A DNA stretch of 64,000 nt, taken from the NCBI GenBank assembly GCA_003667245.1, contig RCNN01000505.1, forward strand, positions 1 through 64,000. The letters are read 5' to 3'. The DNA is from Heterostelium multicystogenum (lineage: Eukaryota > Evosea > Eumycetozoa > Acytosteliales > Acytosteliaceae). The notes beneath the pieces are model-generated. The model was not told the origin of the DNA and searched no databases. It worked only from the letters and a program-made list of their open reading frames with translations. Each line of letters opens with the position of its first letter. The first letter of the stretch is position 1. Below, piece by piece: positions 1 to 12,188 of this stretch. The position numbers were made by a program, and so were the translations under genes.

Positions 1-1177
1 GGTTGATGTTTGGACAATGCTTGGAATAGCACGGCAACTGACAACCAATGCTGGAAAAGAAGCAAATGACTGAAGTCAAGGAGGACAATTTACAGCACAG
101 ATCTCTGTGCTCAGCGAGCTGGTAGATTTGGACGGTTTTCCAAGATACAACAACTTACGGTAGTAGTTGATACGTACGTTCATATATACGTAGAGTGCTC
201 CCCAAAAGCCCACCAATGATACCCATGATACAAGAATGGAATCAGCTCTGTGTAGGTGTAGAGGAAACTCTTTGAGAAACCAAAGGTAAGTACACCATAA
301 TCGTGGATTCGAAACACCAAAACCTTTGGAGGGAAAGAAGTTGGCAATGAGGGTGGCAATCAAACACGAGGAAGAAAGTACGCCATGTTAGCTGACGATG
401 CCAGAGGAGGAACCTTCCTCGAGGGCAAAACAATACACCTCGATTTGGCGCACCAAACAAGCAGCTGCAATACCTGCGCTGCACCACAACTGATGAAGTC
501 CAGCTTGTCGCTGTCGTTCTGGAAGATCCAGAAAGGTCTGAAATGTAAATTCAGGGTCTTTGACTTGAACTGAGGAGAATGAACTTCCAATGCAACTACC
601 AATGTGGAACATAGGAGCCCTCTGGACCAATGACCAAAACCGATGAGAATGAAAAAATCAATGAAGACAACTTTCCAATGACTGTTTTCAAGTTGAATGC
701 TCTTCCAATACGAATTCCATTGAGATAAACCCTTGACCTCGGGGAGACCAGAGCTACTTGCCAATGGACCAGTGATAATAACAATGACACAGCTTATCAA
801 TGCATAAGCCAAATTGAATGATAAAATAAATAAAAAATGGAATACTCTTTCCTCCTTCAATATCTAGATTTTGAATTCAAGGTAAGTCAACAATGTGCCT
901 AAATGATGGCTGCGCTGTATTGCCCAAATACAATTGGTCTGAAAGTATCTAATTACTTACATTTTTCAATGGAATGAAACTTTAACTCTTGCAGTTCATC
1001 CACCCGATTTTTTCAAACAAAAGACAACGATACCAACAATGATACCAATGAGCGTACATATCACCCATTTGCCAAGAGACTTCATCATTTTCTCGCTTCT
1101 CTTCAATTGATTTGTATATTTTCTCAGCAGAATATTGTCAATCTCTGAAAAAAATCCAATGACTCAATAGCTTGCAT
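1..1177 (-). CDS. CLC-family chloride channel or Cl-/H+ exchanger, 5' part, broken frame
   Basis: This is the N-terminal part of a CLC membrane protein; the 3' end lies beyond the window start. Read on the minus strand, an N-terminal ESLDF-like motif and a first membrane helix ([15 protein letters not shown]) are followed by an intron at 864-960. Next come a SSGLPEVKG segment (the CLC GSGIPE motif), [14 protein letters not shown], the GPEGP gating motif with MFHIGS, and EEGSS near the next anion-pathway helix. The glutamate of GPEGP is the residue that makes CLC proteins proton-coupled exchangers, so an endosomal or lysosomal exchanger of the ClC-6/7 kind is my inference. The protein jumps between frames at least five times, for example through one extra T inside GPEGPM near position 615. 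The conserved residues on either side of each jump are intact, which points to sequence error more than gene decay. The start is placed at the ATG at 1177, upstream of ESLDF. Confidence 0.85.
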
Positions 1178-2212
1178 TGACTCCTTCTCTTTGGCAGACA
1201 CCTTTTTCGAGTGGTCTTGTGTGTGTTAACTACTATTTACTTCATTGTCGTTTTCTTCATTTTTCTTCGGAATTTAAATCCAACAATAAAATAATCTTTT
1301 TGATTCCCTCATTCCGACTGACTCCACCTCTATTTATATATACTGTAAACTTCTTACTGTTCTCTAACTAATAAAATATACTTTAAAAACAAACAAAAGC
1401 AAACCTATAAATCTTTACTTCTTCATTATACTTTTAAGATAGATAATACAAACTAAGTGAACTTGTTGTTGCAGATAGATATGATAACTATTAATGATAT
1501 TGGTTAGAATACACTTCAGCCCAACACACTAAGATTTCTTGTTTTTTGTTACAAATATAAATGAGCAAATAATAATAATAGTACAAGGCTAAAGTCGTCG
1601 GGTGATGCTGATGTATAATGATATACTGATTTAATTATTTTATTTCAAGAGATTCTTTGCAAAAAATCCCAAAATTTTTTGATTACTAAGACTCCCACCA
1701 CCAAGTTGGGCAACTATTTTTAAAACTATTTTCGATTCACATTTTCCACTTCACCACCCAATAGCACCATAAAAAAAAAATAGAAAATTTTGCAATCAAT
1801 GGATAAAAATAAGGAAAATGGTGGTGACTAGTGAAAAAAACAGATTTACACAAGTTTTTTAAACTTAAAACTTGGTAGATTAATCTAGATATCTTAAGTT
1901 AGTGGAATTTAAAGGATATTGTATTTGTTTAGACAATAAGTTAAGAATGATTTGGAAATACCACATCATCGATGTGTAAAGTATTAGACTAATTGCATAC
2001 ATTGTTGTTTTTAAGATTAAAATTACAAAGATATATTTCTTTTTTTTTTTTTCTATTTTTTTCTTTTTTTTGGGTGATTATCTTTTCATTATTATTATGA
2101 TTAGGTTGTAGGTTGTGCGAAAGCGATATGATAAATTATCTTTTTGGGTTGGTAATGTTATTGGTTGATTTGATTATAATTATTATGCTTTTTCTTCTCT
2201 TTCTTGTTATAA
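1178..2212. other. intergenic region, AT-rich
   Basis: No gene is recognised here. It lies upstream of the CLC gene (minus) and downstream of the CYRI-like gene (minus). It contains T-runs around 2038-2070 and no convincing open frame on either strand. Confidence 0.6.
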
Positions 2213-3439
2213 TTAATCGAGTAATAACAGTTGCTTAGTTGATCCTGGTGTCTCTGCGTCATTCAAGTGAATTGTTGTAAATCTAAGGGCATTCAAAAGA
2301 CCATCTGTTGATGACGCTGAGTTGTGATCCTTGAGTGTAACAATACATCCTTTGATCTATTAAATTAGATATTGAGAGTTAGTGGGGTGATTAAGTTTGC
2401 TATTGTTGTTGTTGTTAACTTACATTAATTGGTGATTTCTTAACAAAAGCACCTTGTGGGTGGATATGGTCGAACAAAATGACAGATCCAACCATAGCTC
2501 TCAAACAAAACATATTAATTTCAACGTTATTGAATTTCTTCTTGTCAACCATGTCGTGACAGACGTTAGCCATGGTGGCCAATGTGGTTGTTACATTTGT
2601 CTCTTGGGACAGTGGTGTCAGTGGAAAGGAATTTAACAGTGGTTTCAGAGAGAACTTTCATCATTGGTGTTGGGTAGGCAAAGAACAAAGACATTCTGTT
2701 GGCCAACTCGTCACGAATCTTAATATTTGCATCCTTCTTTGTGAGCTTCATTCTGTTGAGAGTACGACGATAATATGAGAAATCATTTTGGATTGCTGGG
2801 TTTACCATCTGAATGTGAAATTACGAGTTAGTTTAAAACTCTATATGAAGAGTTAGTTGATAATTACCTTGGCGTCATCGAATCTAAGTACAAAATCAAA
2901 TACATCGCAAGTTGTTTAGCGATGGCTTGTTTGATTTGAAAGGCTTGCCTTTGGATCGTTCTTGCAGAGTGCAACCAAAAGCTTTGGGAAGCAACCTTCC
3001 AACAACAAAGAGAAATCATAAAACTCTTGAAGTATATCGACAGATGGCAATACATGCTCCCAAGCTGTTTTCCTCTGTGTCTGGACCTGGATTGGTAATA
3101 GCCTAAATAATACGTAATCACCGCCATTAATATCAAATGAAATGCAAATAAGCATCAACGAATGAACATACTCTTTCTAATATATTCGTTACATCCTGTA
3201 TAGGTAGTAAGTTTTTTGAAGGATCTGTGGACCCATATTCAAAACTTCACCAACATTGTTGTGGAGTTTCTCTTTCCTCCTCTGATGGCTGAGCATCTAT
3301 AAATAAAGATAGCAATTAAATAGTTAGTATAATAAGCTAGTGAGGTCTGTGGTGTGGTGGATGATATTTACTTTCAAAATCGATAAAGATTTGCTCAGCA
3401 TGGTCGGTACCATTAATAAAACTCAAATAATTGACCCAT
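2213..3439 (-). CDS. CYRI/FAM49-like Rac1-binding protein, broken frame
   Basis: This is a homologue of CYRI (FAM49, DUF1394), the Rac1-binding protein that opposes the Scar/WAVE complex at the leading edge. Conserved stretches are plain to see: MVNPAIQNDFSYYRRTL, DELANRMSLFFAYPTPMMKVL, VILFDHIHPQGAFVKKSP and LLNALRFTTIHLND, all in family order. Exons are about 3439-3372, 3296-3172, 3102-2868, 2808-2424 and 2356-2213, with GT-AG introns of roughly 60-75 bp. Splicing of exons 1 and 2 gives FENAQPSE, matching the vertebrate protein. The start MGQLFEF has glycine at position 2, consistent with N-myristoylation known for the family. Frames break at least four times, for example four Ts instead of three just after the start codon. 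The protein otherwise appears complete, close to the usual 320 residues. Confidence 0.9.
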
Positions 3440-4549
3440 AGTTTAACCTTAATATCTATCTTATATATAGTTGAAAGCTTGGAGTGTTGATTGTTTTTTC
3501 TTTTTAATAAATAAATCTAAAAATAAATAAAGTTTGTAAGTCATTCATTCATTATTTTTTTTTTAAAAAAACAAAGATAAGATGCGTAAAAGATGAATAA
3601 AAGATACATAGTCACACACTGCTGTTCCACTATTACTGCAACAAGATATTAATACTAGTTATTGTATAGTTCAGCCGCGCAAAAATTATTATTATTATGA
3701 TTATTATTATTATTATTAATATATGTTGCTCTATCCTTTTATATTGCTGTCGAGTTATGTTAACCATCTCCTCATCAATTATCCTATCATCTATCTAACT
3801 AATGCCATTGCTGCTTTGTTGCTATTGATATTGTTATTATTTATTATTATTATTATTGATGTTGTAGTGGAAGCCAGTGGTAGCAGCAGTAACTATTGAA
3901 GTAACCAAACCACAGTAATAAATTATACTGTAACAGATGGGTTCAAGATGGAAGTTGGTGAATCAAATTTCTTTGTGATATGTCAATCTACCTTTGTTGA
4001 ATGGTTGTTATCTAGCTAACTATCTATCTATCTATACAGTGTTTCTTAAAATATATAAATGTTTAAATATATATAAAATAATAAATAATAATAATTTTTG
4101 TTTTTTTTGATGTTGTCTGTACTGTATTAAAAAAAAAATTGAAAAAAAATGGGTTTTTTGTTTAAAAAAAAATAATAATTTTCAAAAAAAAATATTCAAA
4201 TTATTTAGTCGTTGGTTGGTTATCAAACAAATCGTTGATCACTGATTATAATCAACAACAATTTGAAGAACCAATAGTAACTAAAAAGTAATATAAATAT
4301 ATATTTGAATGATTTATTATTACTATACTTTAAATGAGTAATCTAAATCGATTGTTGTTCGAAAAGTTGTTGTTGTTATTATTCTTGAAGTTTAATAAAA
4401 AACCTAATAATAATATCTATCTTAAATGTAACGCATGCGGATTTTGACAAATTTAATTAAAAATTTAAAGTATTGCGTTTTTTTGAATTGTTTAAATATT
4501 ATATTAATACATACATAATTATTGATATTAAATTCAATATAGTAAAGTG
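3440..4549. other. intergenic region between divergent CYRI-like and LYR genes
   Basis: This 1.1-kb stretch carries the 5' flanks of two divergent genes. It is made of ATT/TTA simple repeats and A or T runs typical of dictyostelid promoters. No open frame or RNA gene was recognised. Confidence 0.55.
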
Positions 4550-5100
4550 ATGTCTGCTTCCTCTAGCCTTGCTAATCCAATCCTTCAAAAGAGCACTGTA
4601 CATGTATGTGATAGTTACTTAACTGTGTTGAAGTGTGGTGTTGATTGTTTCATTTTTCGGCATAAGTGAACTAACAATGATTGTCATTTCAAAATGTCTA
4701 GCTCTATAGAGATTGTATTAGATTGGCCAAATATATTGGTTTCAATGGTAAGTTAGTTCGTTTCCCAACAGTCCTGATTGATTCAATCAATATATATATA
4801 TATGTAGAAGGTAGTACTAATCGTGGTGGATCATAGAATGGATATACAAAGAATTTACATAAGCAAGTTGGAAACATCTTTAGAGAACATAAATGAAACT
4901 AGCCCAGAGAAGATTGAAGAATATAAGACAGAGTAAGAATTCGTGGACTACTGAGCTTGTTTCAATCATACTAATTCAATTCTTTAATTCATTAATGATA
5001 ATTAATAATAGTGCAACACGTTTCTTGACTAATTTTATGCAACACGAACAGAAGAAGACTTGCAAGATTAGATCAAGCACAAAAGCAAAAAGCATGTTAA
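4550..5100 (+). CDS. LYR-motif (Complex1_LYR) mitochondrial protein, broken frame
   Basis: This is a small mitochondrial LYR-family protein of the kind that binds acyl carrier protein and helps assemble respiratory or Fe-S complexes; the exact member is not clear. Exon 1 is 4550-4603 (MSASSSLANPIL...). Exon 2, 4702-4747, opens directly with the LYR motif (LYRDCIRLAKYIGFN). Exon 3 from 4808 gives LHKQVGNIFREHK and then ETSPEKIEEYKT, matching the family pattern of a basic Arg/Phe helix followed by a DPEKIEEL-like segment. A last exon after an intron ending near 5010 reads TRFLTNFMQHEQKKLARLDQAQ and ends at 5098-5100. Two or three one-base frame breaks occur in the third and last exons. The predicted length is about 100 residues, normal for LYR proteins. 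Confidence 0.75.
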
Positions 5101-5452
5101 GCCATCACCAACTTTGGATTAATTATACTCTAATATAGCACAACATTACTTATATATATAAATAAAATCAAAAAAACATCATATAAAATTAGATAATACC
5201 ATTAGATAGCAATTGTGGAACAACATCAGCTCTAAGACAATACTATTTGATTTAATTTTCGAATAATTAAATTTATTATTATTTATATTTGTTGTTGTTT
5301 TTTTGTTTGTTTTTTTTTAATTTTATAAGTTTAAACATTATCTAAAAAAAAGAAAGATTGTTATCATTATTTAATTGATTGGTGATTGGGAGATTGTGTT
5401 TAGTTCTATTGCTACTTATCATCTTATTATTATTATTATTGTGTTGTTGTTA
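5101..5452. other. short intergenic region, convergent genes
   Basis: This is the 3' flank shared by the LYR gene (plus) and NDUFA9 (minus). It holds long A/T runs and AATAAA-like signals near 5160 and nothing else I can identify. Confidence 0.55.
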
Positions 5453-6691
5453 TTATCTGTTTATTTGTTTTGTGGGTTGGCAATAGCATTGAAATATCTT
5501 GATGGACGGAACATACGGGAAAGACGAAATGAGCTTCTCTTGGATTGGGGTTGGCTTGATCTTCAAGTCCTTCAAAGTGAGAACACCATCGTGAACCAAG
5601 AGATCTTGGTTGAGGTACTCCAATTCGTCGGCAAGGAAACACTGGGTCACGCAATTGCTCGAGGAATTTGGTGGCCAATCGCATTGTGTCCATGCTAATT
5701 GGAATATTTTTCTTGTCTTGTTGTACAGTTGCTTCAATAATCATATCCAAGAATTGACCCCAGGTGAAGATTTCATCACCCCCCAACTCGTAGGTCTTAC
5801 CAGCTGCGGATTGAGTCTCCAAAATGGCAAACCATAGCATTGGCCAAAGTCGACACACTGCACATAAATAGAGTGTTGGTTAGTGTCAGCGAGCACAGCG
5901 GTGCGCCGGGCTTGATGAAGGTTGACTTACGTGAAAGTGGTTGGAATTTCAAATCGTCATTGTAACGTGGGATGAATGGTGAATTGGCAACAATTCTGGA
6001 GAATCTGTTGATCAAAACGATCTTCATCACCAAACATAATGCTTGGTCTAACTATGGTACAATTTGGAACAATCTCTTTGACTGCTTTCTCTCCGATTGC
6101 TTGGTACGTGCCCACTTTGATGCAGAGTCTTCGGTAGCATTCAAAGCAGAGACGTGTACGTATTTCTCGATGTCTAATGATTTGCTCAACTAATAGTTAT
6201 AGAAATTGATATGGTTGTTAAATCAATTGCTCTGAGTAGCTGGTTATGTTTGTGTGACGTTATGGTTGTTGTTTAACCTTGGCAATCTTTGTGGCGGCTT
6301 CAATGTTGACGTCTTCGAATGAGAAGTTTACGAAGTTTCATAATTACGTGAGATCATATTTGACGACGATGTTTGGAGTGGGACATGGCACGCTCGATTG
6401 ATTCTTGATCACGGATATCATAACGAACTGGGATGATTTGACCGAGTTCACCAAGAACCTTAAGGTCCACGGAAAACTGTAGTCCTCACCACGATATGGT
6501 ACAACGACTTGAATACCAGACTTTGTCAACAATTGTACCAATATAACGTCCTGTAAATCCAGTTACACCAAAATACTGTTGCAACCAATCCAGATGAATG
6601 TGTACGTGATGCATGTACAATCGATCCTATATTTCTCTAAATATTATTAATTATTATTATTGATTTGTATTAGTCATCCATTTCTAACCAT
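5453..6691 (-). CDS. NDUFA9-like mitochondrial complex I subunit, broken frame
   Basis: This is the 39-kDa accessory subunit of complex I, an atypical short-chain dehydrogenase-fold NAD(P)H-binding protein. The visible order is VATVFGVTGFTGRYI (Rossmann glycine-rich loop), VVPYRGEDYSF, LKVLGELGQIIPVRYDIRD with SIERAMSHSN, FSFEDVNIEAATKIAK, AGKTYELGGDEIFTWGQFLD, and a C-terminus with HDGVLTLKDLKIKPTPIQEK. These match NDUFA9 throughout. Introns are seen at about 6190-6277 and 5866-5932. The most upstream acceptor (exon start 6636) joins best to an ATG-only exon at 6689-6691 across a 52-bp intron, giving a basic, Ser/Thr-rich N-terminus suitable for mitochondrial import. Several one-base frame breaks lie between 5600 and 6500. 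The stop is at 5453-5455. Confidence 0.87.
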
Positions 6692-7698
6692 AACTGTGTA
6701 GCCTGTTATCATTCATTCAATCTATCAATCAATCAATCAATCAATGCCGCTTTATTCCACGTGTAAGATAAGATATATCATCTAACACTAATCTTCATCT
6801 ATAATAGCAATCTAATCTATGTTTTGAGCATATGTGCTAAGGTTTATGCATTTGATCGATGTTGAAGCTGTTGATTTAGTTAGGACCTACAGTTTGATAT
6901 TTAGCAACGTTTGGGACAGTCAAAAGTGCTATATTCAACAATGATTAAGTTGTGATTGTTAGTCATAGTGTTGACAAATAGATAGAGTTTGTATCAGTTC
7001 AACAGTCTTACTCTTGGTTATATTCTTGAACATTCTTTAGTATTATGTATATATATTATAGAGTTGTAGTAGATGAAGTGTTGCAACTATAGACAGATCT
7101 GAGGCCTCAGACTAAAATAGGGTATGATTAATATTATTATAAATAATGCAATAATCACCACAATACTAATATAAAACTAATATTCCTGATATATTTATTG
7201 TGTGTTCCCACAATGCAGCCTAGTGTCAATGATCATTCCAACCAAACCATTTTTTCATTTTTCGAACTTCGGTCGATGCTTTACAAATGTCTGCTTGTTC
7301 AAAAAGAGAGTATAAAGTGTTCATCAATGATTGACATTATTAATAACTGCCAATCAAAAGGACTCATGATCAAAAAGGTCTCTAGTTTGATCAATAATGA
7401 ATGAATTTGTCCATAAGACAAAGTTTTATTTAAACCTTTCAGATTGGTATTGATAAGTAATTCTCCTCAATAATCATACTAATTTTATTAAAGATATATA
7501 GAAACTAATCATTAACCAAATTTTATTTCCTAAATATCTCAGTACGCTAGATATAATTGGATTTCTTTTACATTATTAGTATTTAAGATCAAAAAAAAAA
7601 TGAAGATTTAATAATTTTACAAAACATGTGTTTCTTTTGGATGCCACCATCAAAAATAAATGGTTATAATTATATTTGAGGATTCATCATTTTGGCAA
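6692..7698. other. intergenic region with one doubtful small ORF
   Basis: This 1-kb region is mostly AT-rich non-coding DNA with ATCA repeats around 6720-6740. A 68-codon frame at 7198-7404 on the plus strand (IFSFFELRSMLYKCLLVQ...) has a sequence unlike random DNA and could be the N-terminal fragment of an F-box or ankyrin type protein. It starts without a convincing promoter and matches nothing I can name. Confidence 0.4.
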
Positions 7699-8487
7699 AT
7701 GTCAGAATCATTAAACAGCAGTGTAATGATACTTGATGTTGAGGAGTTTTATTGAGCCTCTCAATAGAAGATTCCACTATTAAACAATGCAATAGCCGTG
7801 ACCTACTTAGCAATCTTAAAGAACTCTTCCCAACACCCATTACAGATATCGGTTCAAGACTAGAGCCTATACATTTGATTTTGGTATGGGCACCTACTAC
7901 CCTTCCAATGAGTGGCTATTCTGATAGAACAGATGTAGAGCGTGAAACAAGTTGCCAATGATGTAATTATTTATACTATAAGAATAAGATGCAAATCATC
8001 ATTTGAATCTAATTTACCCTTATTCCAACAACTAGTTTATTGCATTGGCTTGTAAAATATGTAAGACCATTTCATCAACACCAAACCCTGACAAACAGCC
8101 ATATTGGTCAGACTTCATTGATCCACTATCTGGAGTACCTGTAAGTAGCTGCTATATCAGAGAGAAGATAGGAGTGCTCACTAATCAAATCAATCAATGA
8201 CATGACATGACAGTATTTAAAACAGAGAGAATGCAAATGCAATTTTTATTCCAACAGACATGGGCGTGCCTTTGGGAATAGACATTATCGATGTTGGATG
8301 CTGTCAGGTGATGAGACATCCAGAGTGGAAAGTAAGGGCTTTCTTTTCACTGATTGTAACAAACGCACCAGTTGAAATTATTTCCAACTCTATCAATCTC
8401 AAAGCACAACAAAATAATAATTACATGCTTAGCAACTTAATTGTATCCACTTTCACTTCATACCAAATCTCAAGTTTAAAAGATTAG
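7699..8487 (+). CDS. MMADHC (CblD)-like cobalamin trafficking protein, broken frame
   Basis: This resembles MMADHC, which partners with MMACHC to route vitamin B12 to cytosolic methionine synthase and mitochondrial methylmalonyl-CoA mutase. Matching blocks in family order are DLLSNLKELFPTPIT, TTLPMSGYSDRTDVERE (family pattern ..W...VE.ERE), KQPYWSDFIDPLSGVP (family YWADFIDP.SG.P), and IDIIDVGCCQVMRHPEW followed by FFSLIVTNAP (family DLGCCKVIRH...F.NA). The GCC cysteine motif, important for cobalamin-thiolate chemistry, is present. An intron starts at the GTAAG near 8141 and ends at about 8258. At least two frame breaks occur around 7755 and 7950. The 5' end is uncertain: I use the ATG at 7699, which leads into SESLNSSVMILDVEEF, but an upstream exon is possible. 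Confidence 0.72.
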
Positions 8488-9083
8488 AACAGCAAGAATA
8501 ATACTACAACAAGTTATCCAACACACTCACACTATTCTGGACTGCATAATACCAACAGGACAGGACAGAACAATACATTACAGACAGACCTATACTGGAC
8601 AGTGGGAGCCAAGAAGTAGATAATCGAATAGCATACACAGACCTTACACAGAAACAATAGCAATCATGTATAATTAAGTATAAAATCAAACAGCTTGGTT
8701 GACAGCAACCAAATAAACCATAAGTTTGTTTATTTTTTTTTTTTTTTTCGAATCAAAACACCTGTTTACATATATGGAATTAATATGCCAAGTGCTGACC
8801 CAGGCTAAACGGAACAAGTGGCAACAGGACTAATTAATCCAGTTTTTGCCACACGAAAACTTTTTGTCATACTCGTATGACCAGATGAAAAAAAAACGAA
8901 TGATTTTTATTTTATTTAATTTATTATTTTTTATTTTGTTTTTTTGTATTTTTTGTGATGCATCTCACTTTGGTGTATGAAGTCGAATGACTTGAATATA
9001 TCATTCTATCCTATTTTTATTTCATTAGATATCTAATTAATTAATTTAGATTTTACATTATAATATACCAATAAATATATATC
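8488..9083. other. intergenic region
   Basis: This is the 3' flank of the MMADHC-like gene and the promoter of the GrpE gene. A 20-base T run at about 8729-8749 and further A/T runs near 8890-8950 are typical dictyostelid promoter features. No gene was found. Confidence 0.5.
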
Positions 9084-9920
9084 ATGAATAACTTAGCTAG
9101 AACTTTAATTCCAACTTTAAGATTGGCTTCAAGATCCAATTTAATGGTATGATTGACAGAGAGAGTGACTGTAAAGAGGAGTGGTGATGAGTGTGATTGA
9201 CTATAGTTGAAAGATTGACATTGATGGGGAGATGTAAATTTGGTTGCTAATTGTGATTTCTAATTAAACTTTAATAGAGAACACAATCAAACAATTTGTT
9301 TGGTTTGAGAATGTTTGTAGATCAAGCTGCTTCTGCATCCTATTTGAACAGTCAAAGATATTTTTCAACTGAAAACAAAGCTGAAGAGAAGCCAGAGGAA
9401 GTAAAGGCTGAGGCTGAGGCTGAGAAGCCAGCCGAGCCAACCTTGGAAGAACAAATCGCCGATTTAAAGAAGCAACTCGAAGAAAAACACACCCAACTTT
9501 TATATACTGCTGCCGAAACGTGGAGAATGTTCGTCGTTGGGGAAGGAAGAGGTAGAGAAAGCAAAGAAGTTTGGTGCACAATCACTTCACTAAAGACTTG
9601 TTGGAGGTCATCGATCAATTGGAACTCGCACTCGCTCAATTCACACCAGAACAATTACAAGCCAACAAAGAATTGAACAATCTTTATGAGGGTGTCAAAA
9701 ATGACAGAGAAATCTATTTTTTGAAGATCAATGGGTAACAACGGTGTCGTAAGATTCGATCCACTCGGTGAAAAGTTTGATCCAAATGTACATCACGCTC
9801 TCTTCCAAGTTCCAGACCCAACATGCGAGCCAGGTACCATCAAGTCTGTAGTAAAGAAAGGTTTTCAAGTTGAATGATCGTTTAGTAAGACCAGCTCAAG
9901 TTGGAGTTTCAAAGAAATAA
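9084..9920 (+). CDS. mitochondrial GrpE nucleotide-exchange factor, broken frame
   Basis: This is a GrpE family protein, the ADP/ATP exchange factor of mitochondrial Hsp70 (Mge1/GRPEL). Exon 1 (9084-9146) encodes a basic presequence (MNNLARTLIPTLRLASRSNLM). The intron is 9147-9277. Exon 2 continues with a presequence-like stretch, then an acidic Glu/Ala-rich segment (EEKPEEVKAEAEAEK), a coiled coil (LEEQIADLKKQLEEKH), and the GrpE core with DLLEVIDQLELAL, FDPLGEKFDPNVHHALFQVPDP, GTIKSVVKKGF and RPAQVGVSK at the C-terminus. The protein is complete by content, about 230 residues. Its frame is broken about five times between 9515 and 9870, including the YTAAE.ENVRRR region, where extra G or C residues appear. 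Fully conserved residues continue across every break, so sequence error is the likely cause. Confidence 0.92.
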
Positions 9921-10242
9921 AATCAAAAATACCAATTATTTAAATATCAAACTACACTTCACACTGTATTGTATCGATTGAAGCCTCCGAGGATCAATCT
10001 TTTCGCTTCCAAAGCTGATACTCTACTAAAGTTTGATGACCAAAATTGGGTGAGCTGACTGGTCCACCTCATTGACAAGTCTGGCACTCAACCCATATTT
10101 GTGAAGTTGCAAAAAAGTTTTGATTTTGCCGAGCACATTTGGGAAGATCAAAGTTTTTGATTTTTTACATTGTGCAATTTAAATTGATGAAGGAACACTG
10201 CACTGTTTGGTTGATTGAGTTTAAATTGAAGATACTGCAGGA
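9921..10242. other. short intergenic region
   Basis: This region lies between GrpE and ALG6. A few short frames at 9990-10140 read like protein fragments but contain stops and match nothing recognised. I see no RNA gene. Confidence 0.4.
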
Positions 10243-12188
10243 ATGACATCATCTCAGGCGTGGCCCAAACATACAAAAAAAAGTCAAAGCAATGCTTCTG
10301 ATAGTCGACTATCTCGAAAGAGTGAATGTTTGGTTTGGATGCTACTTTTGTCATTTTCTGTGTTGGTTAGATATGTTGTTTCGATTCATCCCTATTCTGG
10401 ACATGCCAAGCCACCCATGTTTGGTGACTATGAAGCACAAAGACATTGGATGGAGATAACAACGAAGCTCCAGTGACAGAATGGTATTTCAATACTACTA
10501 ACAACAATCTCCAATACTGGGGCCTGGACTAGCCCGCCTTTGACTGCCTATTCCAGCTGGCTATTTGGTAAAATGTAACTATGGCGCTGAATTGCATTGA
10601 TACTGTGCCTGAGAACTAATCAACTTTGAACCTATCACTCAATGTAATAGTGGAGAAATGGTTGAGCCAAAATCAATGGAAGCTCTTCACCTCAAGAGGC
10701 TATGAAACTGAATCGAGCAAGCTATTCATGAGAACAACTGTTGTTGCCTCAGATCTGATTATATGGCTGCCCGCTGTCTACCTCTTTGTTAACTCATTCT
10801 ATAAAGATCAATCATTGTTCAAAACGTGTAAGTAGATCTACATCGAATAACACGGGAAATCAATTACTAACAGCTAGGAATTAGGCGAGTGCATTCTTAT
10901 TTATATCGATGCAACCATCACTGTTGCTCATAGACCATGGACACTTCCAATACAATGGAATATCGCTTGGATTTGCACTATTTGGAATCACATATATCAT
11001 TAGAAATCAACAGCTTCTCGCAAGCATATTCTTTGTGCTTTCACTCAACTAACAAGCAAATGTCACTTTACTATTCTCCCGCTTTCTTCTTCTATCTATT
11101 ATTTACCAATCTATCATTTAGCAACATGTATGTATAAACTCACATCAACAAACTCAAGATATGATTTGATTCATATCCATATGACAGCTTCATTGACCTA
11201 AGCTTCATTTAGATTCAAGTCGATTGTAAAACATCTTCAAAGATTGGTATAGTTGTAATAATTACATTCGTTGTTTGTTGGATACCATTTTTAATCGATT
11301 GATCAGGCATCCCAGGTGTTGTTTAGACTATTTCCTGTGGCCCGAGGTCTATACGAGGATAAGGTTGCCAACTTCTGGTGGTGTAGCATCTACCCTTATT
11401 AATTTCAAAATCTAAATTCTCACACGACCAACTATTAAAGCTTTTGGTAAGTAACTTGGCCTCTATATTCAGCAAGCAATTGCTAACTGTAAGCATAGTA
11501 CCATTATTACACTGTTTGGCAATTTCGACAGTGATTTCTATCCAATTATCAAGAGATGTTGGGCTGCGAATAATCGCAAATCCTCTAATAGTACAGTCGT
11601 TAGACAACAGCAACTGATGTTTATCTACTCCTTGATTATCTGTTCGTTTTCGTTTTATTTATTCTCATTTCCAGGTGCATGAGAAGACATATCTCTTGCC
11701 ATTGCTTCCAGTGTCACTGTTGGTATTGGAGCCAGGCAATGTTACATATGTAACATGGCTTTTTGGGGCTAGTCTCCACAATTCAGCATGTTCCCACTTC
11801 TCCTAAAAGATGGCTTGCTCATTCCTTACTATGTGTGTCAGATCGTCTACGTAATCACTGGATGGGCGCTATTAAACTCATTGAATCAAACTTGAGCACT
11901 ACCCAACATTTAAAAAGTTATTTACAATTGTAAGTTGCCCTTGTTTCCCCATCATACCCCTACCTTGATCTCCAATACTAATCTTAACCCTCCCCATCTT
12001 CAGTTGACAGTCGTCATCATGGAGATCAGCCATTGCTCTCGTGAACTTTGTAGAACCACCAGCACATCTGCCAGCGCTCTTTCCATCTTTTGATCGCCAC
12101 AATCTCGTTTGGAATATTTTGTCTAACAGCACTCCTCATTTTGATTCCGATGTATTCACCACAAACAACCAAAGTAAAGAGCAACTAG
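10243..12188 (+). CDS. ALG6-like dolichyl-P-Glc:Man9GlcNAc2-PP-dolichol glucosyltransferase, broken frame
   Basis: This is an ER multi-pass glucosyltransferase of the ALG6/ALG8 family that adds the first glucose to the lipid-linked N-glycan precursor. The N-terminal luminal block is unmistakable: [43 protein letters not shown] and PPLTAY.SWLFG. It is followed by [65 protein letters not shown] and [18 protein letters not shown]. The [12 protein letters not shown] pattern and the better fit to ALG6 than ALG8 decide the call. Introns include about 10827-10890 and 11930-12003. The last exon gives [10 protein letters not shown], then a hydrophobic helix in another frame, and ends at 12186-12188. 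Many frame breaks are scattered over the gene, more than in any other locus here. Confidence 0.85.

Noticed and set aside
7198..7404. 68-codon plus-strand frame, possibly a fragment of an F-box or ankyrin protein
   Set aside because: No motif, start context or neighbouring exon supports it, so it is only mentioned in the intergenic entry.
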